In this document: positions 32,431 to 41,147 of the stretch, one piece after another
Layout of the letters: each line of letters opens with the position of its first letter
Numbering within the stretch: the first letter of the stretch is position 1
From: G963676655 sp963676655
GTDB lineage: Bacteria; Verrucomicrobiota; Lentisphaeria; Victivallales; Victivallaceae
Length of the DNA: 64,000 nt
Direction: 5' to 3'
Assembly (NCBI GenBank): GCA_963676655.2
Contig: CAXXKX010000003.1
Location: 124,001-188,000, forward strand
Program-made: the position numbers and the translations under genes
The notes under the pieces: model-generated
The model's database searches: none
What the model was told of the DNA's origin: nothing
The model's input: only the letters and a program-made list of their open reading frames with translations

Positions 32431-34008
32431 ATGGAAGAACCCAATGCCATCGCGGGCGGCTCCCGGGCGCGCCTGCTGTTACTGCTGTGCATATTCGTGA
32501 TCGCGGTCTGCGGTCTGGTTTACGAACTGCTGGCCGGGGCGCTTTCGAGTTATTTAATGGGCGACTCGGTCTATCAGTTTTCCATCGTCATCGGCCTGTT
32601 TATGAGTTCAATGGGACTCGGCTCATTCGTCTCGCGGTATATCAATAATGATTTGCCTAAAGCGTTTATCATGGTCGAACTGTTGACCGGGGTTATCGGC
32701 GGGTTCAGCGCGCTGGTCCTGTTTCTGGCCTTTGCTTCACTCGATAACTATACCCCGTTCCTGTTTTTGATCTCAATTTCCCTCGGGACGCTGATCGGCT
32801 TGGAAATACCGCTTATCCTGCGTATTCTCAAACAATATTCCGAACTCAAAATCATTGTCTCAAACGTGCTGACGGCGGATTATCTGGGGGCGCTGATCGG
32901 CGCTATTCTGTTCCCGCTGATCTTTGTGCCGTTTCTGGGGCTGGTGCAGACCAGTCTGTTCTTCGGACTGTTCAATGTGGCCGTGGCCGGACTGGCGGTA
33001 TGGGTATTTTACCCGTCGCTGAAAAACCCAAAGCCGATTATCATGTCAGTAGTCTTTTCAGCGCTGGCGCTGACTGTCGCGCTCTGTTTTGCGGAAAAAC
33101 TTTCCGGCTATCTCGAACGTTCGCTTTATTCAGGCGAAATCATCTATGCTAAAAACACGCAGTATCAACGCCTAGTGGTCACCCGGCGCGGCGGCGCGAT
33201 CAACTTTTTCATCAACGGCAGCATTCAGTTCTGTTCGCTGGATGAATACCGGTATCACGAGTCGCTGATCCATCCGGCGATGAGCCATGTCAAACGTCCT
33301 GAAAACATCCTGATTCTCGGAGGGGGCGACGGTCTGGCGGCGCGGGAAATCCTGAAATATCCGAACGTCAAAAGCGTCACCATCGTCGATCTCGACCCGG
33401 CGGTAACCGATTTTTTCAAAAGTAACGAGCTGATGCGCAAACTCAACGCCAACTCCCTGAACGATCCCAAAGTGACCATCTGCAATCAGGACGCCTGGAA
33501 ATTTATTGAAAAAGATCCCGCCGGGAAAAAACTCTATGACCTGATCGTGATCGACCTGCCGGACCCGCGCAATATCGAACTGAGCAAACTCTACAGCCAC
33601 TCATTCTACCGGATGCTGGCCGGACGCCTCTCGGTCGGCGGCGCGATCACGGTCCAGGCGGCATCGCCGCTGTTTGTCCGCAAAGCCTACTGGTGCGCGG
33701 TCAATACCATGAAATCGGTGAAAAATCCTTATGCGGCAAAAAAGCCGTTGTATGTCGAACCCTATCACGCCTATGTTCCGTCATTCGGCGAATGGGGTTT
33801 TGTATTGGCCTCGCCGATGCCGGTGCAGTGGAATCAACTCAAACTTACGGTCCCAACCCGCTATTTGAACGACAAGATTCTGCGAGACATGCGTGATTTC
33901 CCGAAAGACACCTCGGAAGTTCCGGCCGAAGTCAACCGGCTCAACACCCATCGTATCACCGACTACTACGAAAAAGGCTGGGAAAAATGGTACGTACCGG
34001 GGTCATAA
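32431..34008 (+). CDS. Membrane-fused polyamine aminopropyltransferase (spermidine-synthase-like)
   Basis: 525 residues. The N-terminal half has about seven hydrophobic helices (LLLLCIFVIAVCGLVYELLA, VYQFSIVIGLFMSSMGLGSF and others, to about 220). The C-terminal half is a spermidine-synthase-like Rossmann domain: YQRLVVTRRGG, ENILILGGGDGLAAREIL (decarboxylated-SAM-binding GGGDG), SVTIVDLDPAV, YDLIVIDLPDP and GAITVQAASPLF. No SAM-decarboxylase gene is nearby, so the aminopropyl donor must come from elsewhere or the reaction differs. It ends the DUF4178/DUF350 unit, and membrane location suggests modification of a lipid or envelope polyamine. Confidence 0.85.
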   Translation: MEEPNAIAGGSRARLLLLLCIFVIAVCGLVYELLAGALSSYLMGDSVYQFSIVIGLFMSSMGLGSFVSRYINNDLPKAFIMVELLTGVIGGFSALVLFLAFASLDNYTPFLFLISISLGTLIGLEIPLILRILKQYSELKIIVSNVLTADYLGALIGAILFPLIFVPFLGLVQTSLFFGLFNVAVAGLAVWVFYPSLKNPKPIIMSVVFSALALTVALCFAEKLSGYLERSLYSGEIIYAKNTQYQRLVVTRRGGAINFFINGSIQFCSLDEYRYHESLIHPAMSHVKRPENILILGGGDGLAAREILKYPNVKSVTIVDLDPAVTDFFKSNELMRKLNANSLNDPKVTICNQDAWKFIEKDPAGKKLYDLIVIDLPDPRNIELSKLYSHSFYRMLAGRLSVGGAITVQAASPLFVRKAYWCAVNTMKSVKNPYAAKKPLYVEPYHAYVPSFGEWGFVLASPMPVQWNQLKLTVPTRYLNDKILRDMRDFPKDTSEVPAEVNRLNTHRITDYYEKGWEKWYVPGS

Positions 34009-34098
34009 ATTCATACAGAGTTTTGCTTCTGAAAATTGAAATATAATCCGGGGGGGGTATATTGGGATAATGGGTCATCAGTGCAGGAGGACAAAGAG

Positions 34099-35454
34099 TT
34101 GGATTGTTTTAATTCAAAACAGCTTAAACAGATCGGGTCATGTTTAATCGGGCAGAAGAAAAAAGCCGACCTTATCTCCTTGTGTTATTTGATTCTTGCC
34201 ATGTTTTTTGGCTTTTCCTGGCAAATTTATTGTCATTCATTTTACTCACTGTTTACTCTTATATTCATTCTGGTAATGTTTTCAGCTTTCATTTCGTTTT
34301 TTGCGGTAAGGAACCCGGATATACTGTGCTTTTGTGTATTTTATGCACTTATAATCACGCCGGTTGGCATCCTGGGACGCGCTATAAATGGAGAATTTAA
34401 CTATAAAGAAATAAGGCTGTTTTCAGCGCTGATATTTGAAAGCTACATGATTGCGAAGCTCGGACTCAAAGCGGGAGAATTTATACTGTTTGACAAGAAT
34501 AACGCTTCAAAAAAATTTGCATGGTTAAGGTTAAGCAGGAAAGAGCTTGTGATAGTAGGTCTTCTGAGCTTAACAGGGCTGACGGTTATGGATGGCGGCG
34601 GCTGTTTGCACCACTGGCATTATTATACTGGCTGGCCAGTAAGGCTAGCCGAATTAAGTGATAGCGGCGGAGCAATTTATTCCTTATCAATAATAGGTTA
34701 TGTAAATAGTCAATATTTCATAATTGGAATTTGGTTCTTTGTCTTTAGCATATTGTATGAAATACTGAACAAACCCAATCTGAATTTTTGGAAAACTTAT
34801 CCTCGAGCACATAAAATTATTATATCATTAATCTTTATTATGTTAATCACCTGCATTATTTTTATTCCAGGATATTCATTCCGCTTCCTTCGATTAGCTT
34901 TTCTTTGGTCGATATGCTGGTTTTGCGTTGGTTATTTAATGGTACTTTCCCAACGTTATGCAAGAAAAAAATATTATTATTCGGTCTGCGCTGGTGTTTT
35001 TCATTTTGCTTACGCCGCCTGTCTCAGCATGGCGTTGATCAACTTGTATTATAACGGAATAAGATGCTTGAGTTACAATGACGACAGTTTTGATCTGGTA
35101 ATGCTAAGTCAGTGGCCGGAAGAATTCTTTCCGCTTCTGGTAGTCCTGTTTTATACATTACCTCTGGCCTGGCTGGTTATACTAATGCGAAAACTCAAAT
35201 TCAAACAAAAACTGCTCTATCTGATAACTGGTATTGCTATCTGGTTTCATATCACGTGTTTACCCGGAGAAAGATATTACAGTTGGGTTAATCAATTCAC
35301 TCCACTCGATAACGGAATAAATGCCTATGAATGGATATGCCGTTATGCATATTGGCATCCGTTTGATGAATCATTGCGAAAACGAATAGATGAAAGCGAA
35401 AAAAATAATCAGCCCAAGAAAGAGAAAAGTCATGCTGCACGCACTGGGCAATAA
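34099..35454 (+). CDS. Polytopic membrane protein of unknown function
   Basis: I place the start at TTG 34099 because a perfect AGGAGG lies 8 nt upstream; an in-frame ATG at 34036 would add 21 residues with no ribosome site. About 451 residues with roughly ten hydrophobic segments (LISLCYLILAMFFGFSWQIY, LFTLIFILVMFSAFISFFAV, LLVVLFYTLPLAWLVILM). A hydrophilic tail ends in Lys-rich sequence. Markedly more AT-rich than the flanking genes, suggesting a different origin. No family recognised. Overlaps the next membrane gene by 23 nt. Confidence 0.6.
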   Translation: MDCFNSKQLKQIGSCLIGQKKKADLISLCYLILAMFFGFSWQIYCHSFYSLFTLIFILVMFSAFISFFAVRNPDILCFCVFYALIITPVGILGRAINGEFNYKEIRLFSALIFESYMIAKLGLKAGEFILFDKNNASKKFAWLRLSRKELVIVGLLSLTGLTVMDGGGCLHHWHYYTGWPVRLAELSDSGGAIYSLSIIGYVNSQYFIIGIWFFVFSILYEILNKPNLNFWKTYPRAHKIIISLIFIMLITCIIFIPGYSFRFLRLAFLWSICWFCVGYLMVLSQRYARKKYYYSVCAGVFHFAYAACLSMALINLYYNGIRCLSYNDDSFDLVMLSQWPEEFFPLLVVLFYTLPLAWLVILMRKLKFKQKLLYLITGIAIWFHITCLPGERYYSWVNQFTPLDNGINAYEWICRYAYWHPFDESLRKRIDESEKNNQPKKEKSHAARTGQ

Positions 35455-35752
35455 AATCGAATGTGTGATTTGGGCAATTATTGCACTTGGTTTTCTTGTT
35501 AGAACATTCTCTTTGCAGGATTACCGTCGAAACCTCGCTTATATCTGCGCAATCAGTTTTTTTCTGTTCGGGTTGTCTGACCTGGCGGAAGTCACAACCG
35601 GGGCCTGGTACAAACCGTGGTGGCTTTTAGTCTGGAAAGCAGCCTGTGTAATAGTTTTTACAGCCTGTTTTTATTTTTATCTGAAATGCAAAAAAGAGAT
35701 AAAAAACTCTCAGAATCCAGATATTACCCATTGCGATAGCGGCCGGGACTGA
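35432..35752 (+). CDS. Small membrane protein of unknown function ending inside an AraC relic
   Basis: 106 residues from the ATG at 35432, with an AAGAGAAAAG ribosome site. Three hydrophobic helices (CVIWAIIALGFLV, AYICAISFFLFGLSDLA, LVWKAACVIVFTACFYFYL). The last codons (THCDSGRD and the stop) are read from DNA that is, on the other strand, the 3' end of an AraC-type gene. The present C-terminus therefore seems to have been created by a rearrangement. It overlaps the preceding membrane gene by 23 nt. Function unknown. Confidence 0.6.
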   Translation: MLHALGNKIECVIWAIIALGFLVRTFSLQDYRRNLAYICAISFFLFGLSDLAEVTTGAWYKPWWLLVWKAACVIVFTACFYFYLKCKKEIKNSQNPDITHCDSGRD

Positions 35753-35811
35753 CGCCCAAGTGTTTTTTAAAAAGTCGGGAAAGGTGGTATGTCCCGGGAA
35801 GTTGACAGCTA
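35725..35811 (-). pseudogene. 3' relic of an AraC-family regulator gene
   Basis: Read on the minus strand this encodes TYHLSRLFKKHLGVSPGRYR, then NG and a TAA stop. The final 17 residues, from SRLFKK on, equal the C-terminus of the intact AraC protein at 37955-38806. The nucleotide differences over RLFKK...YRNG are all synonymous (Arg, Leu, Leu, Phe codons), so this was a functional paralog, not a copy error. Everything upstream is missing and replaced by the stop of the TOPRIM-like gene. Confidence 0.8.
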
Positions 35812-36528
35812 TATACGAAGTTTTTCTTGCAGGTTTGCGCCAAAATATTCGATCAGAAAAAAAGGAAAGCTACTCAAAACTGCAATTAAGTTGGAAGGAT
35901 CGACATATCTTTCAATTTGTTTGTCGAATATCATTTCTTGAGAAATGTCTATCTCAGATTCGATATATGTTTTGTTTACAATAAAATTAGCCTTTTTGCC
36001 ATTTTCTGAAATAATAAATTCCCAACTCGATTTACTTATCTTTCTAATATCCAGGAAGCCACTACGGTTGCCCACGAGGTTCTTGTACTTTCGACCTGTT
36101 ATTGAAGCATCGACAACAAAATCTTTAAACAAGTCGCTATTGTTTATATCTTTTAGCGCTTCAACCATAGGATAGCTTAGAAAAAGTTTTCCGTTCTCCG
36201 TTTCATTATCAAAGTGATGCAACATTTCAAGAATAGCTGCATTCGATGCATTTGATGCTTGTGCCTCATAATCGAAAAAAAGGTATATATCGGAAAAATC
36301 CTCTCTGGTGAAATCAGCTAATATTGCTTGGTTCTCTGGACTTCTTCCTTTAAGAATCTCAAATAAATCCAGAAACCCGTCATTTTTCAAGATTGTCCAA
36401 AGTTGATATATTTCTGCTTCATATGCAACACATACCAGAGCTTCTTCAAAAAAAGCCTTTTCAATGTTATTCAGGATTTGTTTTTCTGTTTTGGCCCCTT
36501 CAACAACAAACAGAATCTTATCACTCAT
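35809..36528 (-). CDS. TOPRIM/RloB-DUF4435-like partner protein of an AAA defence pair
   Basis: 239 residues from the ATG at 36528 (GGGAG ribosome site). This start overlaps the AAA gene stop by 8 nt; a longer start would overlap by 38 nt. The N-terminal KILFVVEGAKTEKQILNNI and the acidic DIYLFFDYEAQ strand are typical of TOPRIM-like nucleases that accompany AAA ATPases in phage-defence pairs (PARIS AriB, AbiL, RloB). ETENGKLFLSYPMVEALKD is a conserved-looking core. I infer an abortive-infection effector. The specific system cannot be fixed without profile searches. Confidence 0.65.
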   Translation of the reverse strand: MSDKILFVVEGAKTEKQILNNIEKAFFEEALVCVAYEAEIYQLWTILKNDGFLDLFEILKGRSPENQAILADFTREDFSDIYLFFDYEAQASNASNAAILEMLHHFDNETENGKLFLSYPMVEALKDINNSDLFKDFVVDASITGRKYKNLVGNRSGFLDIRKISKSSWEFIISENGKKANFIVNKTYIESEIDISQEMIFDKQIERYVDPSNLIAVLSSFPFFLIEYFGANLQEKLRI

Positions 36529-37780
36529 CAAATACTCCCGCTCTATACATCTTCTCAATATTATGGGCTTGACGCAGTTCTTTATCCGTGAAACTGTATG
36601 TCGGTTTTATATCTTCATAGCTCATAATGAAATAACAATCAGGCCGTAGCAAATCATTTGACATAATGCTTGTGTTATGGGTCGTAAAAATTGCTTGGCA
36701 ATTCAAATCTCTCAATATTTCAACAATATGCTTTGCGACTGAATGTTGATAGAAAGCATCAAACTCATCCATGAAAATGAACGGAAAATAAGGTAATGAA
36801 AGAAAATCTTGAAAACTCTTTAAGTTAGTTGAATTTATTTTATCATGAGAATGTTTCAAATTAAGTATATTTATATTATTCACTATATCATTATTGTTTG
36901 AAATATCAGCATGATCTCCAACAAGTCTTTTAATGTTTATAATTTCTAAACTCATCTTCATTACGAATAAAATTATATATTGAGCATATAACGTTAGTGT
37001 CCCTGTTGAGGCAATTTTGGAAAATTGTATTCTTCTATCTCCAAAGTCAAAAGCCAACTGTTTTTTCCCATCAATATTAATAATACATAAATGACATTTA
37101 ACACCTGATTCTAAAAGAAATTCTTCAAAATCATAAAGCTTGCTTTCATCAGAAAAAACGTGTGTCAAAACATTTTCAGAAATATCAAAATTCGAAACGT
37201 TACCATTCAACACCAAATGCATATTCGTAATGAATTCAAATAAAGTTTTTAATACACGGTTCTCCCTGTTATTTGATAATATACTATTGTTCTTCACATA
37301 TTTTAATACAGAGATATTTTCATCATTTATTGTTCTGTTTAAAGTTTCTGCACCATCCAATTCAATATAAGCAACATTACTATTTTTTCGATTTAAAGAA
37401 ATGACCTCTTTACCATCAACAATTACCTGTTCAAACTCGATTTGATTGACAGATTTTTTACGATATCTATACTCAACAACAACTCCATCAAATTGGAATA
37501 TGTATACAAACTCAGCAAGTTCTAAATTACTTTCTGCATTCAGGTAATTCAGGTTATAATACTCATCAATTTTGCTGTCTGACATGTGAGTCTTTATATC
37601 AAAGATAGCACGCCCCAAATTTGATTTTCCACATCCATTTGGCCCATATATTATTCCAGTAGAAACGATCCCATTGTTTACGCATTGAGGATTGAACTGG
37701 TAGTCCTTTGTCTGCGATAAATCAAAGACAAATTTATCTTTAAATCCTTTGAAATTTTTTACTTCAAATCTTTTCAGCAT
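36521..37780 (-). CDS. AAA family ATPase (COG1106/AAA_15-like, defence-type)
   Basis: 419 residues. N-terminal FEVKNFKGFKDKFVFDLSQT and Walker A IIYGPNGCGKSNLGRAIFD. The C-terminus has FPFIFMDEFDAFYQHSVA (Walker B) and QAIFTTHNTSIMSNDLLRPD, the SMC/ABC-like D-loop and switch His of OLD/COG1106 ATPases. It is strongly AT-rich compared with the surrounding glycan genes. It overlaps the TOPRIM-like gene (ATGAGTGA). The pair resembles two-gene anti-phage systems in which the ATPase senses infection and releases a nuclease. Likely horizontally acquired. Confidence 0.8.
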   Translation of the reverse strand: MLKRFEVKNFKGFKDKFVFDLSQTKDYQFNPQCVNNGIVSTGIIYGPNGCGKSNLGRAIFDIKTHMSDSKIDEYYNLNYLNAESNLELAEFVYIFQFDGVVVEYRYRKKSVNQIEFEQVIVDGKEVISLNRKNSNVAYIELDGAETLNRTINDENISVLKYVKNNSILSNNRENRVLKTLFEFITNMHLVLNGNVSNFDISENVLTHVFSDESKLYDFEEFLLESGVKCHLCIINIDGKKQLAFDFGDRRIQFSKIASTGTLTLYAQYIILFVMKMSLEIINIKRLVGDHADISNNNDIVNNINILNLKHSHDKINSTNLKSFQDFLSLPYFPFIFMDEFDAFYQHSVAKHIVEILRDLNCQAIFTTHNTSIMSNDLLRPDCYFIMSYEDIKPTYSFTDKELRQAHNIEKMYRAGVFDE

Positions 37781-37854
37781 TTTATCTATCCATAGTTGTT
37801 TCGTTTATTGTTGCATTTTTAATATAACATGTTTATTTTCTTATATCAAGGCTT

Positions 37855-37875
37855 TGCCGTAAAAAAATTACGGCA
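37855..37875. terminator. Hairpin between the AraC gene and the AAA gene
   Basis: TGCCGTAA-AAAAA-TTACGGCA, an 8-bp stem, lies in the 174-nt gap downstream of the AraC stop on the minus strand. On the minus strand a T-run forms the loop rather than the tail, so termination is plausible but weak. Confidence 0.35.
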
Positions 37876-37954
37876 TGCCCGTTTTATTATTAAAAACAAT
37901 GTCAACCTGCACTGCAAAAAAGGTCCTATTATCATAATATACGAATCAGGTTCT

Positions 37955-38806
37955 TCAGCCATTCCGATAGCGGCCGGGACTGACGCCGAGGTGTTTTTTG
38001 AAGAGTCGGGAAAACGAATAAACACTTTCGTAGCCGACGGCTTCAGCAACCAGCGGCAGCGGGTCGTCGGTATTCAGCAGCAGGACACAGGCTTTTTCCA
38101 TCCGGATGGAAATTACTTTTTCGAGCGGAGAAACCCCGGTTAATTTCCGGCAAAGATAATGAAAATGCCCAACACTGAAACAAAGTCGTTTCGCCATATC
38201 AGGAATGGTCCATTTATATTCAGGCCGCCTAGCGACATCCCGCCACAATTGTTCAAGCAACCGGGATTGCCGAATATCAATTGCGGTCATACCATGCTCG
38301 GATTCGCGTTGCAGACACATAATAAACGCGTCGGCCAACTTGGCCGCGATCTTGAGCGCATGCTTCCCGGCGGAACGCGTCTCGATAGTAAACAATGAAG
38401 CAAGCTGAAAAAGTTCTTCTGCGCAACCAAGCTCAACAATTCCGGCCCGACCGGAGATAATGCCCGACCATTTTTCAACATCAGCTATGTGCATGTACAT
38501 GTGTTCACCGTCCGCATCCAATAGATATATCTGACGCATTACACCCGGCGGAATCACTGCCGCCTGTCCGGACCTGAATTCAACCTCCGCATCCGCGGTT
38601 TGCATGATGTAACGCCCTTGTTTCGCCACAAAAATCAAGCCGAAGTCATCTTTCAGCCAGGCGGTCTGAAAAATGTTCCTGACCCGTTCCACCCCGACAT
38701 TTCGAAAGCCATTATTGGCAAACGTCTGCCAGGCCAAGCCGCAGTTATTGAAAACCACAGCTTCGCTTTCCGGTGAAAAAATCTTATTATCGGATATTCT
38801 ATTCAC
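37955..38806 (-). CDS. AraC-family transcriptional regulator
   Basis: 283 residues. Cupin-like sensor in the first half (AWLKDDFGLIFVAKQGRYIM, GQAAVIPPGVMRQIYLLD). C-terminal double helix-turn-helix (IPDMAKRLCFSVGHFHYLC; PLPLVAEAVGYESVYSFSRL) ending KKHLGVSPGRYRNG. It is divergent from the GH43/117-like gene 97 nt away, which it probably activates. The intergenic region includes an AT-rich 12-bp palindrome, ATAATTAATTAT, at 38831-38842. The relic of a close paralog lies 2.2 kb away on the far side of the defence pair. Confidence 0.9.
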   Translation of the reverse strand: MNRISDNKIFSPESEAVVFNNCGLAWQTFANNGFRNVGVERVRNIFQTAWLKDDFGLIFVAKQGRYIMQTADAEVEFRSGQAAVIPPGVMRQIYLLDADGEHMYMHIADVEKWSGIISGRAGIVELGCAEELFQLASLFTIETRSAGKHALKIAAKLADAFIMCLQRESEHGMTAIDIRQSRLLEQLWRDVARRPEYKWTIPDMAKRLCFSVGHFHYLCRKLTGVSPLEKVISIRMEKACVLLLNTDDPLPLVAEAVGYESVYSFSRLFKKHLGVSPGRYRNG

Positions 38807-38903
38807 ATTATTTAAGCTTGTTAATTTATAATAATTAATTATAATAGAATATACAGTTTAAATTTAAAGAAGCAAATAATTGATTATTAAAAGGAGTACA
38901 GTC

Positions 38904-39827
38904 ATGAAAAAAGCAGAGTTATTTCCCCGGTTTAACGGATTTTCCTACACGCCGATTCTTGGCGGTTATGAACAAGGAGTCACCAGACGCGATCCAAGTC
39001 CGGTAATCAAGTATAAAGGTCTCTATTACGTCTGGTATTCAAGAACCACGGTTCATCTGCACGGTTATACCGCGACAATCTGGTATGCCACCTCCGAGGA
39101 CGGACATGAATGGACCGAGCAGAAACAGGCACTACCGCGCGGTGGCCAAGGGGCATTCGACGAACATGCAGTATTCACGCCTTCAATATTTATCTGGGAC
39201 AATAAGTTTTACATGAGTTATACGGGAGTTCCCGAGCCGTTTTACAATGGTGTTTACATGGGACACAAAACCACCACGAAAACCGCGATAGGGTTGGCAC
39301 AGGCCGATTCCCCGGAAGGTCCGTGGACCAAATTATCACAGAACCCCATTCTGGTTCCACCCGAAAACCCGGATCTTTTCGACAGTCTGCGGGTGGACGA
39401 TTCGTGCTTTGTCGTCCGAGACAATAAAATATTCATGTACTACAAAGGTCGTCAGATCGATCATACTCCGGGAGAGACCAAAATGGGCTTGGCAATAGCC
39501 GAAAAACCGGAAGGTCCGTACGCCAGGGTATCCGAACAACCAATTGTCAAAGGAGGCCATGAAGTATGCTGCTGGCCGCACGGCACCGGAGTGGCGGCGA
39601 TGTTCTGCAACATCGGCGAAGCGGGTAATTCACTGCAATACAGTGAGAACGGCATTGACTTTACCAGAATTTGCGACGTGGTCCCCCCACACGCCCCCGG
39701 TCCGTATCGGGAAGATAATTTCGCCACTGGTATTGGTCCCGGCATCTGCTGGGGCATTTCCATAAAAGCGAGAGAAGACGGCTGGCCCTATCTTGCCAGA
39801 TTCGACTGCAATCTTAGCACTCCATAA
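38904..39827 (+). CDS. Five-bladed-propeller glycosidase, GH43/GH117-like
   Basis: 307 residues from the ATG at 38904, with ribosome site AAGGAG; an upstream start adds 8 residues and is less likely. RRDPSPVIKYKGLYYVWYS is the N-terminal propeller signature resembling GH117 (3,6-anhydro-L-galactosidases) and GH43. Repeats continue with FTPSIFIWDNKFYMSYTG, DDSCFVVRDNKIFMYYKG and PYARVSEQPI. Cytoplasmic, no signal peptide. It is paired with a divergent AraC regulator. The Asp of RRDPSP is a probable catalytic residue. GH117 versus GH43 needs a profile search. Confidence 0.75.
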   Translation: MKKAELFPRFNGFSYTPILGGYEQGVTRRDPSPVIKYKGLYYVWYSRTTVHLHGYTATIWYATSEDGHEWTEQKQALPRGGQGAFDEHAVFTPSIFIWDNKFYMSYTGVPEPFYNGVYMGHKTTTKTAIGLAQADSPEGPWTKLSQNPILVPPENPDLFDSLRVDDSCFVVRDNKIFMYYKGRQIDHTPGETKMGLAIAEKPEGPYARVSEQPIVKGGHEVCCWPHGTGVAAMFCNIGEAGNSLQYSENGIDFTRICDVVPPHAPGPYREDNFATGIGPGICWGISIKAREDGWPYLARFDCNLSTP

Positions 39828-39979
39828 CGACTGCCCATTAAGATCAAAGCATTTTCCACAGAAAAAGCATGTTAACCCATGGTATTTATTGTGTTATATA
39901 TTGTTATCAATCAATCCGTCTGACTATTTACAGTAATCGATAGTACCGTTTTAATATATAAATTAGTTTTGATAAACAC

Positions 39980-40008
39980 TTGACATAGCTCATCTTTTGT
40001 TGTATAAT
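39980..40008 (+). promoter_or_regulatory. Consensus sigma-70 promoter of the epimerase-DapA-TetR operon
   Basis: TTGACA at 39980-39985, a 17-nt spacer and TATAAT at 40003-40008: both hexamers are perfect consensus. The GTG start of the first gene is about 58 nt downstream, leaving a short leader. Confidence 0.85.
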
Positions 40009-40066
40009 AAAAACAACTAGTTTTTTTCTTTTTTATATATCTGATTGCGGAACAGGAGAGTATGTT

Positions 40067-41104
40067 GTGAATAATTATCCGGTAAAGATTGAGAATGAAA
40101 TGGAGTTGGATGAGGTGTTATCAATTCCGCATCCGGCGGTGGTTGAGCAGATGAAACGGCTTGACGGGGATTTGATGATCCTGGGGATAAACGGCAAGAT
40201 GGGGCTGACGCTGGGACGGCAGGCGCTTGATGCGATAAAGGCTGCCGGGGTCGAAAAAAAGGTTATCGGGGTTTCCCGTTTCACCGATTCGGCAGGACGT
40301 GAAAAACTTGAGGAATGGGGGCTTGAAACGATTGCCTGTGATTTATTGGACCGGGAAGCGGTCGCGAAACTGCCTCAGGTAAAAAATATCATTTTCATGG
40401 CCGGTCGCAAATTCGGGACGAGCGGTTCGGAGGAGTTGACCTGGGCGATGAATACGCTGGTTCCGGCGAATGTCGGCAGTCATTTCCGGGCAAGCCGGAT
40501 CGTGGCGTTTTCGACCGGTTGCGTTTATCCGCTGGTTCCGGTCGCCTCCGGCGGCAGTGTTGAGACTGATATGCCGGCTCCGGTGGGTGAATATGCCAAT
40601 TCATGTCTGGGCCGTGAACGCGCTTTCGAGTACACTTCAAAAACTTTCGGTGCTCCAACTTTGCTGCTGAGGCTCAATTACGCGATCGATCTGCGTTACG
40701 GGGTGCTGCACGATATCGCGCAGCAGATCAACAACGGTGAGCCGGTTAATAACTCCGTCGGCTGTTTCAACGCGCTATGGCAGGGCGATGCCAATGCCTA
40801 TGCTTTGCTGGCGCTTGAACAGGCATCTTCTCCCGCCGCGCATTTGAATATTACCGGACCTGAAACCATCTCAGTTGAATATGCCGCCGGTCGTTTGGCT
40901 GAACTGCTTGGTAAGCCGTTAAAAATGGCCGGAGAACCCGGAGGCCGTTCCTATTTGAACAACGCGGCAAAGGCATTTTCTCTATTCGGCTATCCGAGGG
41001 TGACGATGGATTGGATGATCGAGCGTCAGGCTGAGTGGATCAAACAGGGCAACCGGTCATTGAACAAACCGACGCATTTTGAAGTCAATGACGGCAAGTT
41101 TTAA
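40067..41104 (+). CDS. NAD-dependent epimerase/dehydratase-like protein
   Basis: 345 residues, GTG start chosen because CAGGAGAG lies at the right distance and the nearby ATG is followed at once by a stop. The Rossmann motif is MILGINGKMGLTLGRQAL (G-x-x-G-x-x-G). The extended-SDR Ser/Thr is in AFSTGCVYPL. The catalytic Tyr would be in GEYANSCLGRER, where the Lys of the Y-x3-K pair is replaced by Cys, so normal catalysis is doubtful. NITGPETISVEYAAGRLAEL fits the C-terminal substrate lobe. First gene of an operon with a DapA-like lyase and a TetR regulator. Confidence 0.8.
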   Translation: MNNYPVKIENEMELDEVLSIPHPAVVEQMKRLDGDLMILGINGKMGLTLGRQALDAIKAAGVEKKVIGVSRFTDSAGREKLEEWGLETIACDLLDREAVAKLPQVKNIIFMAGRKFGTSGSEELTWAMNTLVPANVGSHFRASRIVAFSTGCVYPLVPVASGGSVETDMPAPVGEYANSCLGRERAFEYTSKTFGAPTLLLRLNYAIDLRYGVLHDIAQQINNGEPVNNSVGCFNALWQGDANAYALLALEQASSPAAHLNITGPETISVEYAAGRLAELLGKPLKMAGEPGGRSYLNNAAKAFSLFGYPRVTMDWMIERQAEWIKQGNRSLNKPTHFEVNDGKF

Positions 41105-41147
41105 GGGTATAAATCTGTAAGTATATGAATTTTGAGGATATGATAAA

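Noticed and set aside
35432..35752. Duplicated 3' end read as a short direct repeat marking phage-type attachment sites
   Set aside because: No integrase is present and the differences between copies are all synonymous, which fits paralogous AraC genes better than duplicated att sites.
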